Source of the DNA: Mycobacteriales bacterium
Lineage (GTDB): Bacteria; Actinomycetota; Actinomycetes; Mycobacteriales; CADCTP01
Assembly: GCA_035995165.1 (NCBI GenBank)
Contig: DASYKU010000078.1
Coordinates: 1 to 49,331, forward strand
Direction: 5' to 3'
Length of the DNA stretch: 49,331 nt
The notes under the pieces are model-generated. The model saw nothing but the letters and a program-made list of their open reading frames with translations. It searched no databases and had not been told where the DNA came from. How positions within the stretch are numbered: position 1 is the stretch's first letter; each line of letters starts with the position of its first letter. Of this stretch, positions 23,398-31,833 are shown one piece after another. The position numbers and the translations under genes are program-made.

Positions 23398-24278
23398 CCG
23401 CCGTCGTGAGCGCGCGCGGACTCGGCAAGCGCTACGGGCGCCGCTGGGCCCTGACCGACTGCACCCTCGACGTCCCGGCCGGGCACGTCACCGGACTCGT
23501 CGGCCCGAACGGCGCCGGCAAGTCCACCCTGCTCAACCTGGCCGCCGGCCAGCTCGCCCCGACCACCGGGACCATCGAGGTCTGCGGCGGCCGGCCGGCC
23601 GGCGGTCCGGCCCAGCTGGCCAAGGTCGGGTACGTCGCCCAGGACACCCCGACGTACTCCGGGCTCAGCGTCCGCGACCACCTGCGGCTCGGCGCCCGGC
23701 TCAACCCGGGCTGGGACGCGACGCTGGCCCGGTCCCGGGTCGAGCGGCTCGGGCTGGACCCGGCCCAGAAGGCGGGCCGGCTGTCCGGCGGGCAGCGGGC
23801 CCAGCTCGCGCTGACCATGGGCCTGGCCAAGCGGCCGGAGCTGCTGATCCTGGACGAGCCGGTGGCCAGCCTCGACCCGCTGGCCCGCCGGGAGTTCCTG
23901 CAAGCGCTGATGGAGGCGGTCGCCGAGCACGGGTTCAGCGTCCTGCTGTCCTCGCACCTGGTGGCCGATCTGGAGCGGGTCTGCGACCACCTGCTGGTGC
24001 TGGTCGACTCGACCGTACGGGTAGACGGCGAGGTCGAGACGCTGCTCGGCACCCACCACCGGCTCACCGGACCGCGCCGCGACCCGGCCGCGCTGCCAGC
24101 GGACCAGCGGGTGGTCTCGCAGAGCCACACCGACGTGCAGAGCACGTTCGTGGTCCGTACCGCCGAGCCGGTGCTCGACCCGGCCTGGACGGTCGGGGCG
24201 CTGAGCCTGGAGGACCTGGTGCTGGCGTACATGAGCCCGGGCGAGCCCGCCCGGCCGGTCCTGGAGGTACTGCGATGA
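23394..24278 (+). CDS. ABC transporter ATP-binding protein
   Basis: 294 residues: Walker A GPNGAGKST, Q-loop YVAQDTP, signature LSGGQRAQLALTMG, Walker B LLILDEPVASLDP and H-loop SSHLV. The C-terminal 80 residues (after VDGEVETLLG) resemble export/resistance ABC ATPases. It overlaps the regulator gene by GTGA and the permease gene by ATGA, so the three form one operon, probably for export or stress resistance. Confidence 0.92.
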   Translation: MTAVVSARGLGKRYGRRWALTDCTLDVPAGHVTGLVGPNGAGKSTLLNLAAGQLAPTTGTIEVCGGRPAGGPAQLAKVGYVAQDTPTYSGLSVRDHLRLGARLNPGWDATLARSRVERLGLDPAQKAGRLSGGQRAQLALTMGLAKRPELLILDEPVASLDPLARREFLQALMEAVAEHGFSVLLSSHLVADLERVCDHLLVLVDSTVRVDGEVETLLGTHHRLTGPRRDPAALPADQRVVSQSHTDVQSTFVVRTAEPVLDPAWTVGALSLEDLVLAYMSPGEPARPVLEVLR

Positions 24279-25282
24279 CCTGGCTGACCTGGCGGCAGTT
24301 CCGCGTCCAGGCCACGACGCTGTACGCGGCCGTCGCCGCCTGCGTGCTCGTGGTCATGATCACCGGCTCGCGGCTGCCCCGCACCGGCACGAACGTCTTC
24401 GACCTGCTCACCCCCGGCGACCGGCGGCTCTACTTCACCGGGCTGATCGTGATGGCGCTGGTCCCGGCGCTGGTCGGGGCGTTCCTGGGCGCGCCGATGG
24501 TGGCCCGGGAGCTGGAGGCCGGCACCCATCGGCTGGTCTGGAGCCAGAGCGTCACCCGGACCCGCTGGCTGGCGACGAAGCTCGGTCTGGCCGCGCTGGC
24601 CGTGGCGGCCGCGGTCGGGGCGCTGAGCCTGGCCGTGACCTGGTGGGCCGCCCCGCTGGACGGGTCGAGCGGGGCGGCCCGGGGCTCGCTGCCGGCCCGG
24701 CTCACCCCGGTCTCGTTCGCGATGCGCGGTATCACCCCGGTCGCGTACGCGGTGTTCGCCCTCGCGCTCGGCGTCGCCGTCGGGCTGGTGCTGCGCCGGT
24801 CGGTGGCGGCGATCGCGGTGACGCTGGCGGTGTTCACCTTCGTGCAGATCGCGATGCCGCTCTGGGTCCGGCCGCACCTTCTGCCGCCGACGACTCAGTT
24901 CGTCACGATCAGTGAGTCCACGATCGCCGGCATCGGGTTCCACGACTCGGACCCGGTGCCGACCCTCGAGGTGCAGCGCGTCAACGCCGGCGACTGGGTG
25001 CTGTCCGACCGGACCGTGGACGGCGGCGGCCGGGTCGTCCCGGTGCCGGCGTCCTTCACCGAGTGCGTGCCAGGACCGCCCCGGCCGGACGAGGCGGAGA
25101 CCCGGGCGAAGCCGCGGCTGGACACCTGCCTGACCCAGCTCGCTGCGGCCGGCTACAAGCAGAAGCTCGTCTACCAGCCGGCCGACCGGTTCTGGACCCT
25201 GCAGTGGGCCGAGACCGGGGTGTTCCTGGCGCTGTCCGGGCTGTTGACCTGGTTCTGCTTCCGGTGGGTCCGGCGGGTCTGA
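24275..25282 (+). CDS. ABC transporter permease (export type)
   Basis: 335 residues with about six membrane segments: N-terminal TLYAAVAACVLVVMITG, then VMALVPALVGAFLGAPMVAR and ELEAGTHRLVWSQSVTRTRW, a motif common in actinobacterial ABC-2 permeases next to YtrA regulators. A large extracytoplasmic loop (about 205-300) has two cysteines (ECVPG, DTCLTQL) that could form a disulfide. Substrate unknown. Confidence 0.85.
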   Translation: MTWLTWRQFRVQATTLYAAVAACVLVVMITGSRLPRTGTNVFDLLTPGDRRLYFTGLIVMALVPALVGAFLGAPMVARELEAGTHRLVWSQSVTRTRWLATKLGLAALAVAAAVGALSLAVTWWAAPLDGSSGAARGSLPARLTPVSFAMRGITPVAYAVFALALGVAVGLVLRRSVAAIAVTLAVFTFVQIAMPLWVRPHLLPPTTQFVTISESTIAGIGFHDSDPVPTLEVQRVNAGDWVLSDRTVDGGGRVVPVPASFTECVPGPPRPDEAETRAKPRLDTCLTQLAAAGYKQKLVYQPADRFWTLQWAETGVFLALSGLLTWFCFRWVRRV

Positions 25283-25648
25283 GAGGCGTCCGCGGGGAGC
25301 CGGTAGAAGCGCCAGGAGCCGGCGTCGGTGACGTCCTCGGGCCGGGCCCCGGCGAACCCGGCGGCCCGCGCGTACTCGTCCAGGGTGGCCGGGCGGGCCA
25401 GCGGCTCGGTGTGGAGCGGGCTGTCCTGGTCCAGCAGCACCTCGGCGTGCGCGGCCGGCAGCGTGTACGTCCCCCGTCCCGGTCCGGGACGCCTCGGCCA
25501 GCTCGGTCGCGGTGGCCGGGCGTCCCGGAGCGCCGTGTACCGGCCCAGCTCGTGGCCGAGCCAGTGCGCCGCCTCCACGATCTGCCCGACCAGCCCGCTG
25601 CGACAGCACGGCGGCCCGGTCCTGCGCCGTCGTCATGGGGACGGTCAT
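25283..25648 (-). pseudogene. Class I SAM-dependent methyltransferase remnant
   Basis: On the minus strand the start reads MTVPMTTAQDRAAVL, then in other frames AHWLGHELGRYTALRD, GTYTLPAAHAEVLLDQDSPL and finally AGFAGARPEDVTDAGSWRFY near 25300. These are the N-terminal winged-helix part and the last residues of a methyltransferase of about 350 residues. The SAM-binding centre is missing and at least two frameshifts separate the pieces. No stop closes the frame before it runs into the permease gene. Confidence 0.65.
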
Positions 25649-25718
25649 GCTCGACTTTGCCTTCCCGTGGGCCAGGGTGCGTGATCAGCCGTACGACCCG
25701 TACGCCAGGATGTGCGCC

Positions 25719-26096
25719 GTGGGAATCCTCATCAGGATCGTGCTCAACGCGGTCGCCGTCTGGGTTGCGACGCTGCTGGTCGGCGGGGTGAACGTGACGA
25801 CGGACGACACCGGCAAGAAGGTGCTCACGCTGGTGGTGATCGGCGCGATCCTCGGCCTGGTCAACGCGACGATCAAGCCGGTGGTCAAGCTGCTGTCGCT
25901 GCCGCTGGTCATCCTCACGCTCGGGCTGTTCGCGCTGGTCATCAACGGGCTGCTGTTCTGGCTGGTGGCGGCGGTGAGCAACGCGGCCGGGGCGCCGTTC
26001 GAGGTGGACGGGTTCTGGGCCGGGTTCTGGGGCGCGATCGTCGTCAGCATCGTCAGCTGGCTCCTGTCGATCGTCGTGCCCGACGGCGACGACTAG
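25719..26096 (+). CDS. Phage holin family (Mycobacterium phage D29-like) membrane protein
   Basis: About 125 residues with four membrane segments (ILIRIVLNAVAVWVATLLVG, KVLTLVVIGAILGLVNATI, LLSLPLVILTLGLFALVING, AIVVSIVSWLLSIVVPDGDD). This is the four-helix family annotated as phage holin family 4, widespread on actinobacterial chromosomes and not evidence of a prophage. GTG 25719 fits the family start (MGILIRIV) with AGGA 8 bases upstream; ATG 25710 is possible. Cellular role unclear. Confidence 0.8.
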   Translation: MGILIRIVLNAVAVWVATLLVGGVNVTTDDTGKKVLTLVVIGAILGLVNATIKPVVKLLSLPLVILTLGLFALVINGLLFWLVAAVSNAAGAPFEVDGFWAGFWGAIVVSIVSWLLSIVVPDGDD

Positions 26097-26180
26097 CCGC
26101 ACCGTCGCTCCGCTCGGGCGCTGCTGGCGCCCTCCTCCGCGACTGAGGCTTCTGTCGGTGCCGGCTGGGACAGTGCCGGC

Positions 26181-26675
26181 ATGACCGCAGCGACGCCGCG
26201 GGCCGAGCGCCCGCACATGCCCGGGTACGGCACGCTCCCGCCGGAGGAGGGGACCGGGCTGCTGCCCTGGTCCTGGGCCGAGCAGCAGCTGACGGCCGCC
26301 CGCAACCTCTGGGTGGTGACGCTCTTCCCGGACGGCCGGCCGCAGCAGTCCGCGGTCTGGGGGACCTGGCACGCCGGGGGTGTGCTGTTCAGCTGCGCCT
26401 CGACCTCGGCCAAGGCCCGCAACATCGCCCGGGACCCCCGGGTGTCGGTCTCGACCGAGGACGCCAACGACCCGATCGTCGTCTCCGGCACCGCGGCCGA
26501 GCTGTCCGGGACCGAGGACCTCACGGCGGCGGTGGCCGCGCTCAACGCCAAGTACCCGGGGTCGTACCGGGTGCCCGAACAGGGGCCCAGCGGCTTCTAC
26601 CTGGTCACTCCCGGGCGCGCGTACGGGCTGCGGCACGACGACTTCGCCGGCTCGCCGACCCGCTGGACGTTCTGA
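26181..26675 (+). CDS. Pyridoxamine 5'-phosphate oxidase / F420-binding (PPOX) family protein
   Basis: 164 residues with the split beta-barrel flavin-binding fold: LWVVTLFPDGRPQQSAVWG, GVLFSCASTSAKARNIARDP, VSVSTEDANDPIVVSGTA and the C-terminal FYLVTPGRAYG. The pattern fits PPOX class F420-dependent or FMN/heme-binding members common in actinobacteria. It likely acts as a cofactor-dependent reductase; substrate unknown. Confidence 0.82.
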   Translation: MTAATPRAERPHMPGYGTLPPEEGTGLLPWSWAEQQLTAARNLWVVTLFPDGRPQQSAVWGTWHAGGVLFSCASTSAKARNIARDPRVSVSTEDANDPIVVSGTAAELSGTEDLTAAVAALNAKYPGSYRVPEQGPSGFYLVTPGRAYGLRHDDFAGSPTRWTF

Positions 26676-26711
26676 CGCTCCGTTGCACTGGTCGCGTTCG
26701 GTGATGTCGTG

Positions 26712-26725
26712 CGAACATGTGTTCG
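26712..26725. promoter_or_regulatory. SOS (LexA/Cheo) box
   Basis: CGAACATGTGTTCG is a perfect match to the Gram-positive LexA consensus CGAACRNRYGTTCG, 33 bases upstream of the GTG of the next gene. No other match was seen in the window. Confidence 0.75.
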
Positions 26726-26758
26726 GGTCGAGCGTCGAAAATCCAGTCCGGGGGACGC

Positions 26759-27145
26759 GTGACCGACCAGCCCTTCATCCCGATCGTGCGCGAGCCCGCG
26801 CTGCCGCGGCTGTCCGCGGCCCGGCGGGCCATCGAGGCCGAGATCCCGCGGCTGCGGGAGCTCCCGCACGTCCGGGACGACATCCTCGCCGCGCTGTACG
26901 GGGCGCGGGCGCTGGTCGCCGACGACGAGCACGGCCGCGAGCACGGGGTGGTCATCCAGGCCGACGGGCTGCTCTGGGCCGAGCTGGACGACCTGGCCAC
27001 GATCGTCGAGCCGGTGCTGGACCCGCGGCGGCACGCCGGGCCGGGGACCTGGCACCCGGACTGCCCGCAGTGCCGGGGAGCGCAGGCGGCGGCCCGGATC
27101 CGGACCCACCGGCGCTACCGGACGGTCTCGCCCCGCCGGAGCTGA
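26759..27145 (+). CDS. Hypothetical protein with Cys-Pro-x-Cys motif, putatively SOS-controlled
   Basis: 128 residues. I do not recognise the family. The N-terminal two thirds are acidic and helical (LSAARRAIEAEIPRLRELPH, VRDDILAALYGARALVADDE), followed by EHGVVIQADGLLWAELDDLA. A conserved-looking WHPDCPQCRG could form part of a zinc site, and the C-terminus is basic (RIRTHRRYRTVSPRRS). A GGGGGA precedes the GTG. The upstream LexA box suggests induction by DNA damage. Confidence 0.7.
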   Translation: MTDQPFIPIVREPALPRLSAARRAIEAEIPRLRELPHVRDDILAALYGARALVADDEHGREHGVVIQADGLLWAELDDLATIVEPVLDPRRHAGPGTWHPDCPQCRGAQAAARIRTHRRYRTVSPRRS

Positions 27146-27172
27146 GCACGCGGCGGGCCGTCCCGGGCCGCA

Positions 27173-27216
27173 GGACACGCCCCGGCGCGCAACCGCATGA
27201 TCGTGCGGGCGTGTCC
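27173..27216. other. Inverted repeat GGACACGCCC/GGGCGTGTCC
   Basis: Perfect 10-base arms (27173-27182 and 27207-27216) with a 24-base spacer, downstream of the SOS-box gene and upstream of the DUF3145 gene. A further GGCGTGTCCGGG lies at 27221. It may be a weak terminator or an operator. Confidence 0.4.
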
Positions 27217-27323
27217 CGCTGGCGTGTCCGGGTGATCGCCAGGCACAATGATCCGCGCAGAAGGACGTCCGATACGACGCAGGCCGCTGGGGAAGGCGCA
27301 CCTCGTCCGACCGGAGGTTCCTT

Positions 27324-27815
27324 GTGCCGACCCGTGGCGTTGTCTACGTCCACTCGTGCCCACCTGCCGTGGTGCCGCACGCTGAGTGGGCCATCTCCGG
27401 AGTGCTCGGCACCCGGGTGACTTTGTCGTGGACCGCGCAGCCCGCCGCACCGGGCCAGCTGCGGGCCGAGAGCGCGTACACCGGCAAGCCGGGCACCGCG
27501 AGCAAGATCGCGGCGGCGCTGCGGTCCTGGTCGATGGTGCGGTTCGAGGTGACCGAGGACCCGGCCGAGGGGTACGACGGGGAGCGGATCTCCTACGTCC
27601 CCGGCCGCGGCGTCTACCGCACCTCCACCGGCGCGAACGGCGACATCGTGGTGGGGGAGGAGCAGCTGCGGGCCCTGGTCGCGACGGCCCGGACGGCCGA
27701 GGACTACGCCCACACGCTGGACAACCTGCTCGGCGCCGCCTGGGACTCCGAGCTGGAGCCGTACCGCCACGCCGGCGACGGCGCTCCCATCACCTGGTTG
27801 CATCAGGTGGTGTGA
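27324..27815 (+). CDS. DUF3145 family protein
   Basis: 163 residues: TRGVVYVHSCPPAVVPHAEW, ISGVLGTRVTLSWTAQPAAP, KIAAALRSWSMVRFEVTEDP, TLDNLLGAAWDSELEPYRHA. This is the actinobacteria-specific DUF3145 family, whose gene stands next to the fab operon in many genomes (in Streptomyces coelicolor beside fabF, from memory). Start GTG with GGAGG 6 bases upstream. Its constant linkage suggests a role in lipid or envelope metabolism, which is inference. Confidence 0.85.
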   Translation: MPTRGVVYVHSCPPAVVPHAEWAISGVLGTRVTLSWTAQPAAPGQLRAESAYTGKPGTASKIAAALRSWSMVRFEVTEDPAEGYDGERISYVPGRGVYRTSTGANGDIVVGEEQLRALVATARTAEDYAHTLDNLLGAAWDSELEPYRHAGDGAPITWLHQVV

Positions 27816-27829
27816 GCAGATCCTGAGCA

Positions 27830-27874
27830 CCGACAAGGGCCGGTCCTCGTCGTCGAGGGTCCGGCCCTTGTCGG
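27830..27874. terminator. Bidirectional terminator
   Basis: CCGACAAGGGCCGG (27830-27843) and its exact complement (27861-27874) form a 14-base stem with a 17-base loop between the convergent DUF3145 and carboxyltransferase genes. Confidence 0.8.
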
Positions 27875-27882
27875 CGTGCGTT

Positions 27883-29298
27883 CTAGAGGGGGATGTTGCC
27901 GTGGGCGCCGCGCCCGGGCGGGGCGACGGCGAGGGCCTCGGCCAGCACCCGCCGGGTCTCGCTCGGCACGATCACGCGGTCGACCGCGCCGATCTCCAGC
28001 GCCCGGCCGACCCCGCCGGCGCCCTTCTCGTGCTCGGCCGCGAGCTGCGCGTGCAGGGCCTCGCGCTCCCCGGGTGGCGCGGCGGCGAGCTTGCGCCGGT
28101 GCAGGATGCCGACCGCCGCGGAGGCGCCCATGACCGCGACCTGCGCGTCCGGCCAGGCGTAGACCGCGGTGGCGCCGAGGGACCGGGAGTTCATCGCGAT
28201 GTACGCGCCCCCGTACGACTTGCGGGTGATCAGCGTCACCCGCGGCACGACCGCCTCGGCGAACGCGTGCAGCAGCTTGGCCCCGCGCCGGACCACGCCG
28301 TCCCACTCCTGGCCGACACCGGGCAGGTACCCCGGCACGTCCACGATCACCAGCAGCGGCACCCCGAACGCGTCGCACATCCGCACGAACCGCGCCGCCT
28401 TCTCGGCCGAGGTCGAGTCCAGGCAGCCACCCAGCCGCAGCGGGTTGTTGGCGACCACGCCGACCGTCCGGCCGCCGAAGCGGCCCAGCGAGGTGACCAC
28501 GTTCGGCGCCCACTTGGCGTGCAGCTCGACGATCTCGGTGCCCTCGTCCAGCAGCCCGGTGATCAGCGGGTGGACGTCGTACGCGCGCTTCGGGTTGTCC
28601 GGCAGCAGCTTGCCGAGGTCGCTGTCCGGGATGTCGGTGGCGTCGACCCGGCCGGGCCGGGCCAGCAGCTCGGCCAGCGCCCGGCCCTTCTCCAGCGCGG
28701 CCTCGTCCGAGGACGCGACCACGTGCACGACCCCGGACCGGCGGCCGTGCGTGTCCGGGCCGCCGAGCCGCTCCATGTCGACGTCCTCGCCGGTGACCGA
28801 GCGGACCACGTCCGGGCCGGTGACGAACACCCGCCCGCCCGGGCCCATCACGACGATGTCGGTCAGCGCCGGACCGTACGCGGCGCCGCCGGCGGCCGGG
28901 CCGAGCACGATCGAGAGCTGCGGCACCCGGCCGGAGGCCCGCACCATCGCGGCGAAGACCTGCCCGACCGCGTCCAGCGCCTCGACGCCCTCGGCCAGCC
29001 GGGCGCCGCCGGAGTGCCAGAGCCCGACCACCGGGACGCGCTCGCGGACCGCGGTGTCGATGGCGTCGACGATGTGCCGGCAGCCCTCCGACCCCATCGC
29101 GCCGCCCATCTTCTGCGGGTCGCTGGCGAAGGCGACGATCCGGCCGCCGGCGACGGTGCCGGAGGCCACGTACACGCCGCTGTTGTCGAACGGGGCGAGC
29201 GGACGCATCGAGCCCGGGTCCAGCAGCGCGGACAGCCGCACCGCCGGATCGCGCCAGTCCGGCGCGTCCGCCGTCAGTTCCAGAGCGGGTGAAGCCAC
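27883..29298 (-). CDS. Acyl-CoA carboxylase carboxyltransferase (beta) subunit, AccD/PccB-type
   Basis: 471 residues with two crotonase-like halves: VVGLWHSGGARLAEGVEAL and LSIVLGPAAGGAAYGPALTD in the N-terminal half, VVANNPLRLGGCLDSTSAEK, VDVPGYLPGVGQEWDGVVR and ITRKSYGGAYIAMNSRSLGA in the C-terminal half. It transfers a carboxyl group from carboxybiotin to acetyl- or propionyl-CoA, supplying malonyl-CoA to FabD. GTG start with AGGAG in front, 15 bases after fabF. No biotin carboxylase or standard biotin carrier gene lies in the operon. Confidence 0.9.
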   Translation of the reverse strand: MASPALELTADAPDWRDPAVRLSALLDPGSMRPLAPFDNSGVYVASGTVAGGRIVAFASDPQKMGGAMGSEGCRHIVDAIDTAVRERVPVVGLWHSGGARLAEGVEALDAVGQVFAAMVRASGRVPQLSIVLGPAAGGAAYGPALTDIVVMGPGGRVFVTGPDVVRSVTGEDVDMERLGGPDTHGRRSGVVHVVASSDEAALEKGRALAELLARPGRVDATDIPDSDLGKLLPDNPKRAYDVHPLITGLLDEGTEIVELHAKWAPNVVTSLGRFGGRTVGVVANNPLRLGGCLDSTSAEKAARFVRMCDAFGVPLLVIVDVPGYLPGVGQEWDGVVRRGAKLLHAFAEAVVPRVTLITRKSYGGAYIAMNSRSLGATAVYAWPDAQVAVMGASAAVGILHRRKLAAAPPGEREALHAQLAAEHEKGAGGVGRALEIGAVDRVIVPSETRRVLAEALAVAPPGRGAHGNIPL

Positions 29299-29313
29299 GA
29301 CGAGCTCCTGACG

Positions 29314-30582
29314 TCAGATCTGGCGGACGACGAGGGCCACGTTGTGACCACCGAAGCCGAAGGCGTTGTTGACGGCGACGGGTACCGGCAGCCGGCGGGC
29401 CTCGGTCGAGACCACGTCCAGCTCGACCCCGTCGTCCAGATTCTCAAGGTTGCGCGTGATGGGGACCACCCCGTCACGGACACTGAGCACGGTGGCGATG
29501 GTTTCGACCGCGCCGGCCGCACCCAGGAGGTGGCCGAGCATCGACTTGGGCGCGCTGACCAGCGGATGGTCGCCCACCGCGGCCCGGATCGCGGCCGCCT
29601 CGGCGAGGTCGCCGGTCGGGGTCGAGGTCGCGTGCGCGTTCACGTGCACCACGTCGGCCGCGCTGACGCCGGCGTCGCGGAGCGCGAGCGTGATCGCCCG
29701 GGCCGCGCCGCTGCCGGTCGGGTCGGGCGCGGTGATGTGGTAGCCGTCGGAGGTGATGCCGGCGCCGGCGATCTCCGCGTACACCCGGGCGCCGCGGGCG
29801 GCGGCATGCTCGGCGCTCTCCAGGATCAGGATGCCGGCGCCCTCGCCGAGCACGAACCCGTCCCGGCCCTTGTCGAACGGCCGGGAGGCCCGGTCGGGCT
29901 CGTCGTTGCGGGTCGACATCGCCCGCATCTGCGCGAACCCGGCCATCGGCAGCTTGTCCACCACGGCCTCGGTGCCGCCGCAGACGACGACGTCGGCCCG
30001 GCCGAGCCGGATCAGGTCCGCGGCCAGCGAGATCGCCTCGGCGCCGCTGGCGCAGGCGCTGACCGTGGCGTGCACCCCGGCCCGGGCGCCGAACTCGAGG
30101 CTGAGCGAGGCGGCCGGCCCGTTCGGCATGAGCATCGGCACGGTCAGCGGGGACACCCGCCGTACGCCGCGCTCCTCCAGGACGTCGTCCTGGCCGAGCA
30201 TGGTGGTGGCGCCGCCGATCCCGCTGCCGACCACGACGGCCAGCCGCTCCGGGTCCACGCCCCGGACGGTCTCGTTCGGCACCCCGTCCTTGCTCTTGGG
30301 CACCGGGTCGAAGCCGGCGTCGGCCCACGCCTCCCGGCCGGCCACCAGGGCGGCCTGCTGGCAGCGGTCCAGCCGGCGGGCCTCGACCCGCTCCAGCTGC
30401 GAAGTCGGCTCGACCGTCATCCGGGCCACCAGTCGGGCCGGGAAGTCGCGGGCCCACTCGTCCTCGAGCAGGCTCACCCCGGAGTTGCCGGCGAGCAGAC
30501 CGTCCCAGGTCGAGGCCACGTCCCCGCCGAGCGGGGTGGTGGCGCCGAGCCCGGTGACGACGACGATCGGCCGCTCGCTCAT
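29314..30582 (-). CDS. fabF: Beta-ketoacyl-ACP synthase II
   Basis: 422 residues with the Cys-His-His triad: SACASGAEAISLA, NAHATSTPTGDLAE and KSMLGHLLGAAGAV, and the C-terminal NNAFGFGGHNVALV. It condenses malonyl-ACP with acyl-ACP in chain elongation. Its ATG overlaps the stop of acpP, so translation is coupled. It is the fifth gene after fasR in the operon order. Confidence 0.95.
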   Translation of the reverse strand: MSERPIVVVTGLGATTPLGGDVASTWDGLLAGNSGVSLLEDEWARDFPARLVARMTVEPTSQLERVEARRLDRCQQAALVAGREAWADAGFDPVPKSKDGVPNETVRGVDPERLAVVVGSGIGGATTMLGQDDVLEERGVRRVSPLTVPMLMPNGPAASLSLEFGARAGVHATVSACASGAEAISLAADLIRLGRADVVVCGGTEAVVDKLPMAGFAQMRAMSTRNDEPDRASRPFDKGRDGFVLGEGAGILILESAEHAAARGARVYAEIAGAGITSDGYHITAPDPTGSGAARAITLALRDAGVSAADVVHVNAHATSTPTGDLAEAAAIRAAVGDHPLVSAPKSMLGHLLGAAGAVETIATVLSVRDGVVPITRNLENLDDGVELDVVSTEARRLPVPVAVNNAFGFGGHNVALVVRQI

Positions 30583-30827
30583 GCCGAGGCCTTGGCCTTC
30601 TCGATGAAGCTGACCGCGTCACCGACCGTCTTGAGGTTGGCCAGCTCGTTGTCCGGGATCTTCACGCCGAAGCGCTCCTCGGCCGCCAGCGCGATCTCGA
30701 CCATGGACAGCGAGTCGACGTCCAGGTCGTCGGTGAACGACTTCTCCTCGCTGACGTCGGCCGGCAGCACGCCGGCGACCTCCTCGAGGATCTCCGCCAG
30801 GCCGTCCTTGATCTCTTCGTTCGCCAC
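30579..30827 (-). CDS. acpP: Acyl carrier protein
   Basis: 82 residues. The phosphopantetheine site is the serine of DVDSLSMVEIALAAEERFG. The protein is acidic and four-helical as expected. Start GTG with AGGAGAC in front. It carries growing acyl chains for FabH and FabF encoded on both sides. Confidence 0.96.
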   Translation of the reverse strand: MANEEIKDGLAEILEEVAGVLPADVSEEKSFTDDLDVDSLSMVEIALAAEERFGVKIPDNELANLKTVGDAVSFIEKAKASA

Positions 30828-30867
30828 TGCGTCTCCTTCGTGTGTTCTCTTCGGAATCCGTGGGGAC

Positions 30868-31833
30868 CTAGGGGCAGAGCACGACCTGCCCGGCGTACGT
30901 CAGCCCGGCGCCGAAGCCGAGCAGCAGCACCGGGTCGCCGGAGCGCACCTCGCCCCGCGCGGCCATCCGGGCCAGCGCCAGTGGGATCGACGCCGAGGAC
31001 GTGTTCCCGGCCTCGACGATGTCGTCGGCGACCCGTACCCCGGGAGCGCCCAGCCTGCGGGCGATGGCCTCGACGATACGCAGGTTGGCCTGGTGCGGGA
31101 TGAACGCGGCCAGCTCGGTGGCCTCGATGCCGGCCCGCCGGCAGGCCTCCAGCGCCACCGGCGCGAGCGCGGTGGTGGCCCAGCGGAAGACCGCCTGGCC
31201 CTCCTGACCGAGGAACTGGGTCCGGCTCGGGATCCGGATCAGCTCGGCGGACTCGCCCGCGCTGCCCCAGGCCACCGGCCCGATGCCGACGTCCTCGACG
31301 GTCGCGGCCGGTCCGACCACGGCCGCCCCGGCGCCGTCGGCGAAGATGATCGCGGTCGAGCGGTCGTTCTGGTCGACCCAGTCCGAGAGCTTCTCCGACC
31401 CGACCAGCAGCACGTTGCGGGCGGCGCCGGCGGTGACCGCCGACGCGGCCGCGGACAGGCCGTAGACGAAGCCGGCGCAGGCGCCGTTGAGGTCGTACGC
31501 GCCCGGGGCCGTGATGCCCAGCCGGCTGGCCACCTGGGCCGCCGCGCTCGGGATCGGGGTCGGCATCGTGCAGGTCGCGACCACGACCAGGTCGATGTCG
31601 TCCGGGGCCAGCCCGCTCGCGGCCAGCGCCTTGCCGCCGGCGGCGACGGCCATGTCCTCGACCGACTCCTGCGGCCCGGCGATCCGCCGGCTGGCGACAC
31701 CGACCCGGCTGCGGATCCACTCGTCGGTGGTGTCCATCCGGGCGGCCAGGTCGGCGTTGGTGACCACGGTGGCGGGCTGGTGCTCGCCCAGGCCGAGCAG
31801 CCGGGCCCCGGGTACCGCGGGCCGGACGTTCAT
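30868..31833 (-). CDS. fabH: Beta-ketoacyl-ACP synthase III
   Basis: 321 residues. Triad: Cys in NGACAGFVYG, His in FIPHQANLRI and Asn in EAGNTSSASIPLAL. It starts chains by condensing an acyl-CoA primer with malonyl-ACP. ATG 31833 overlaps the fabD stop by ATGA, which fixes the start over the longer open frame. Confidence 0.95.
   Translation of the reverse strand: MNVRPAVPGARLLGLGEHQPATVVTNADLAARMDTTDEWIRSRVGVASRRIAGPQESVEDMAVAAGGKALAASGLAPDDIDLVVVATCTMPTPIPSAAAQVASRLGITAPGAYDLNGACAGFVYGLSAAASAVTAGAARNVLLVGSEKLSDWVDQNDRSTAIIFADGAGAAVVGPAATVEDVGIGPVAWGSAGESAELIRIPSRTQFLGQEGQAVFRWATTALAPVALEACRRAGIEATELAAFIPHQANLRIVEAIARRLGAPGVRVADDIVEAGNTSSASIPLALARMAARGEVRSGDPVLLLGFGAGLTYAGQVVLCP

Noticed and set aside
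25719-26096. Prophage lysis gene
   Set aside because: The four-helix family is called holin but is common on actinobacterial chromosomes; no other phage genes are near.
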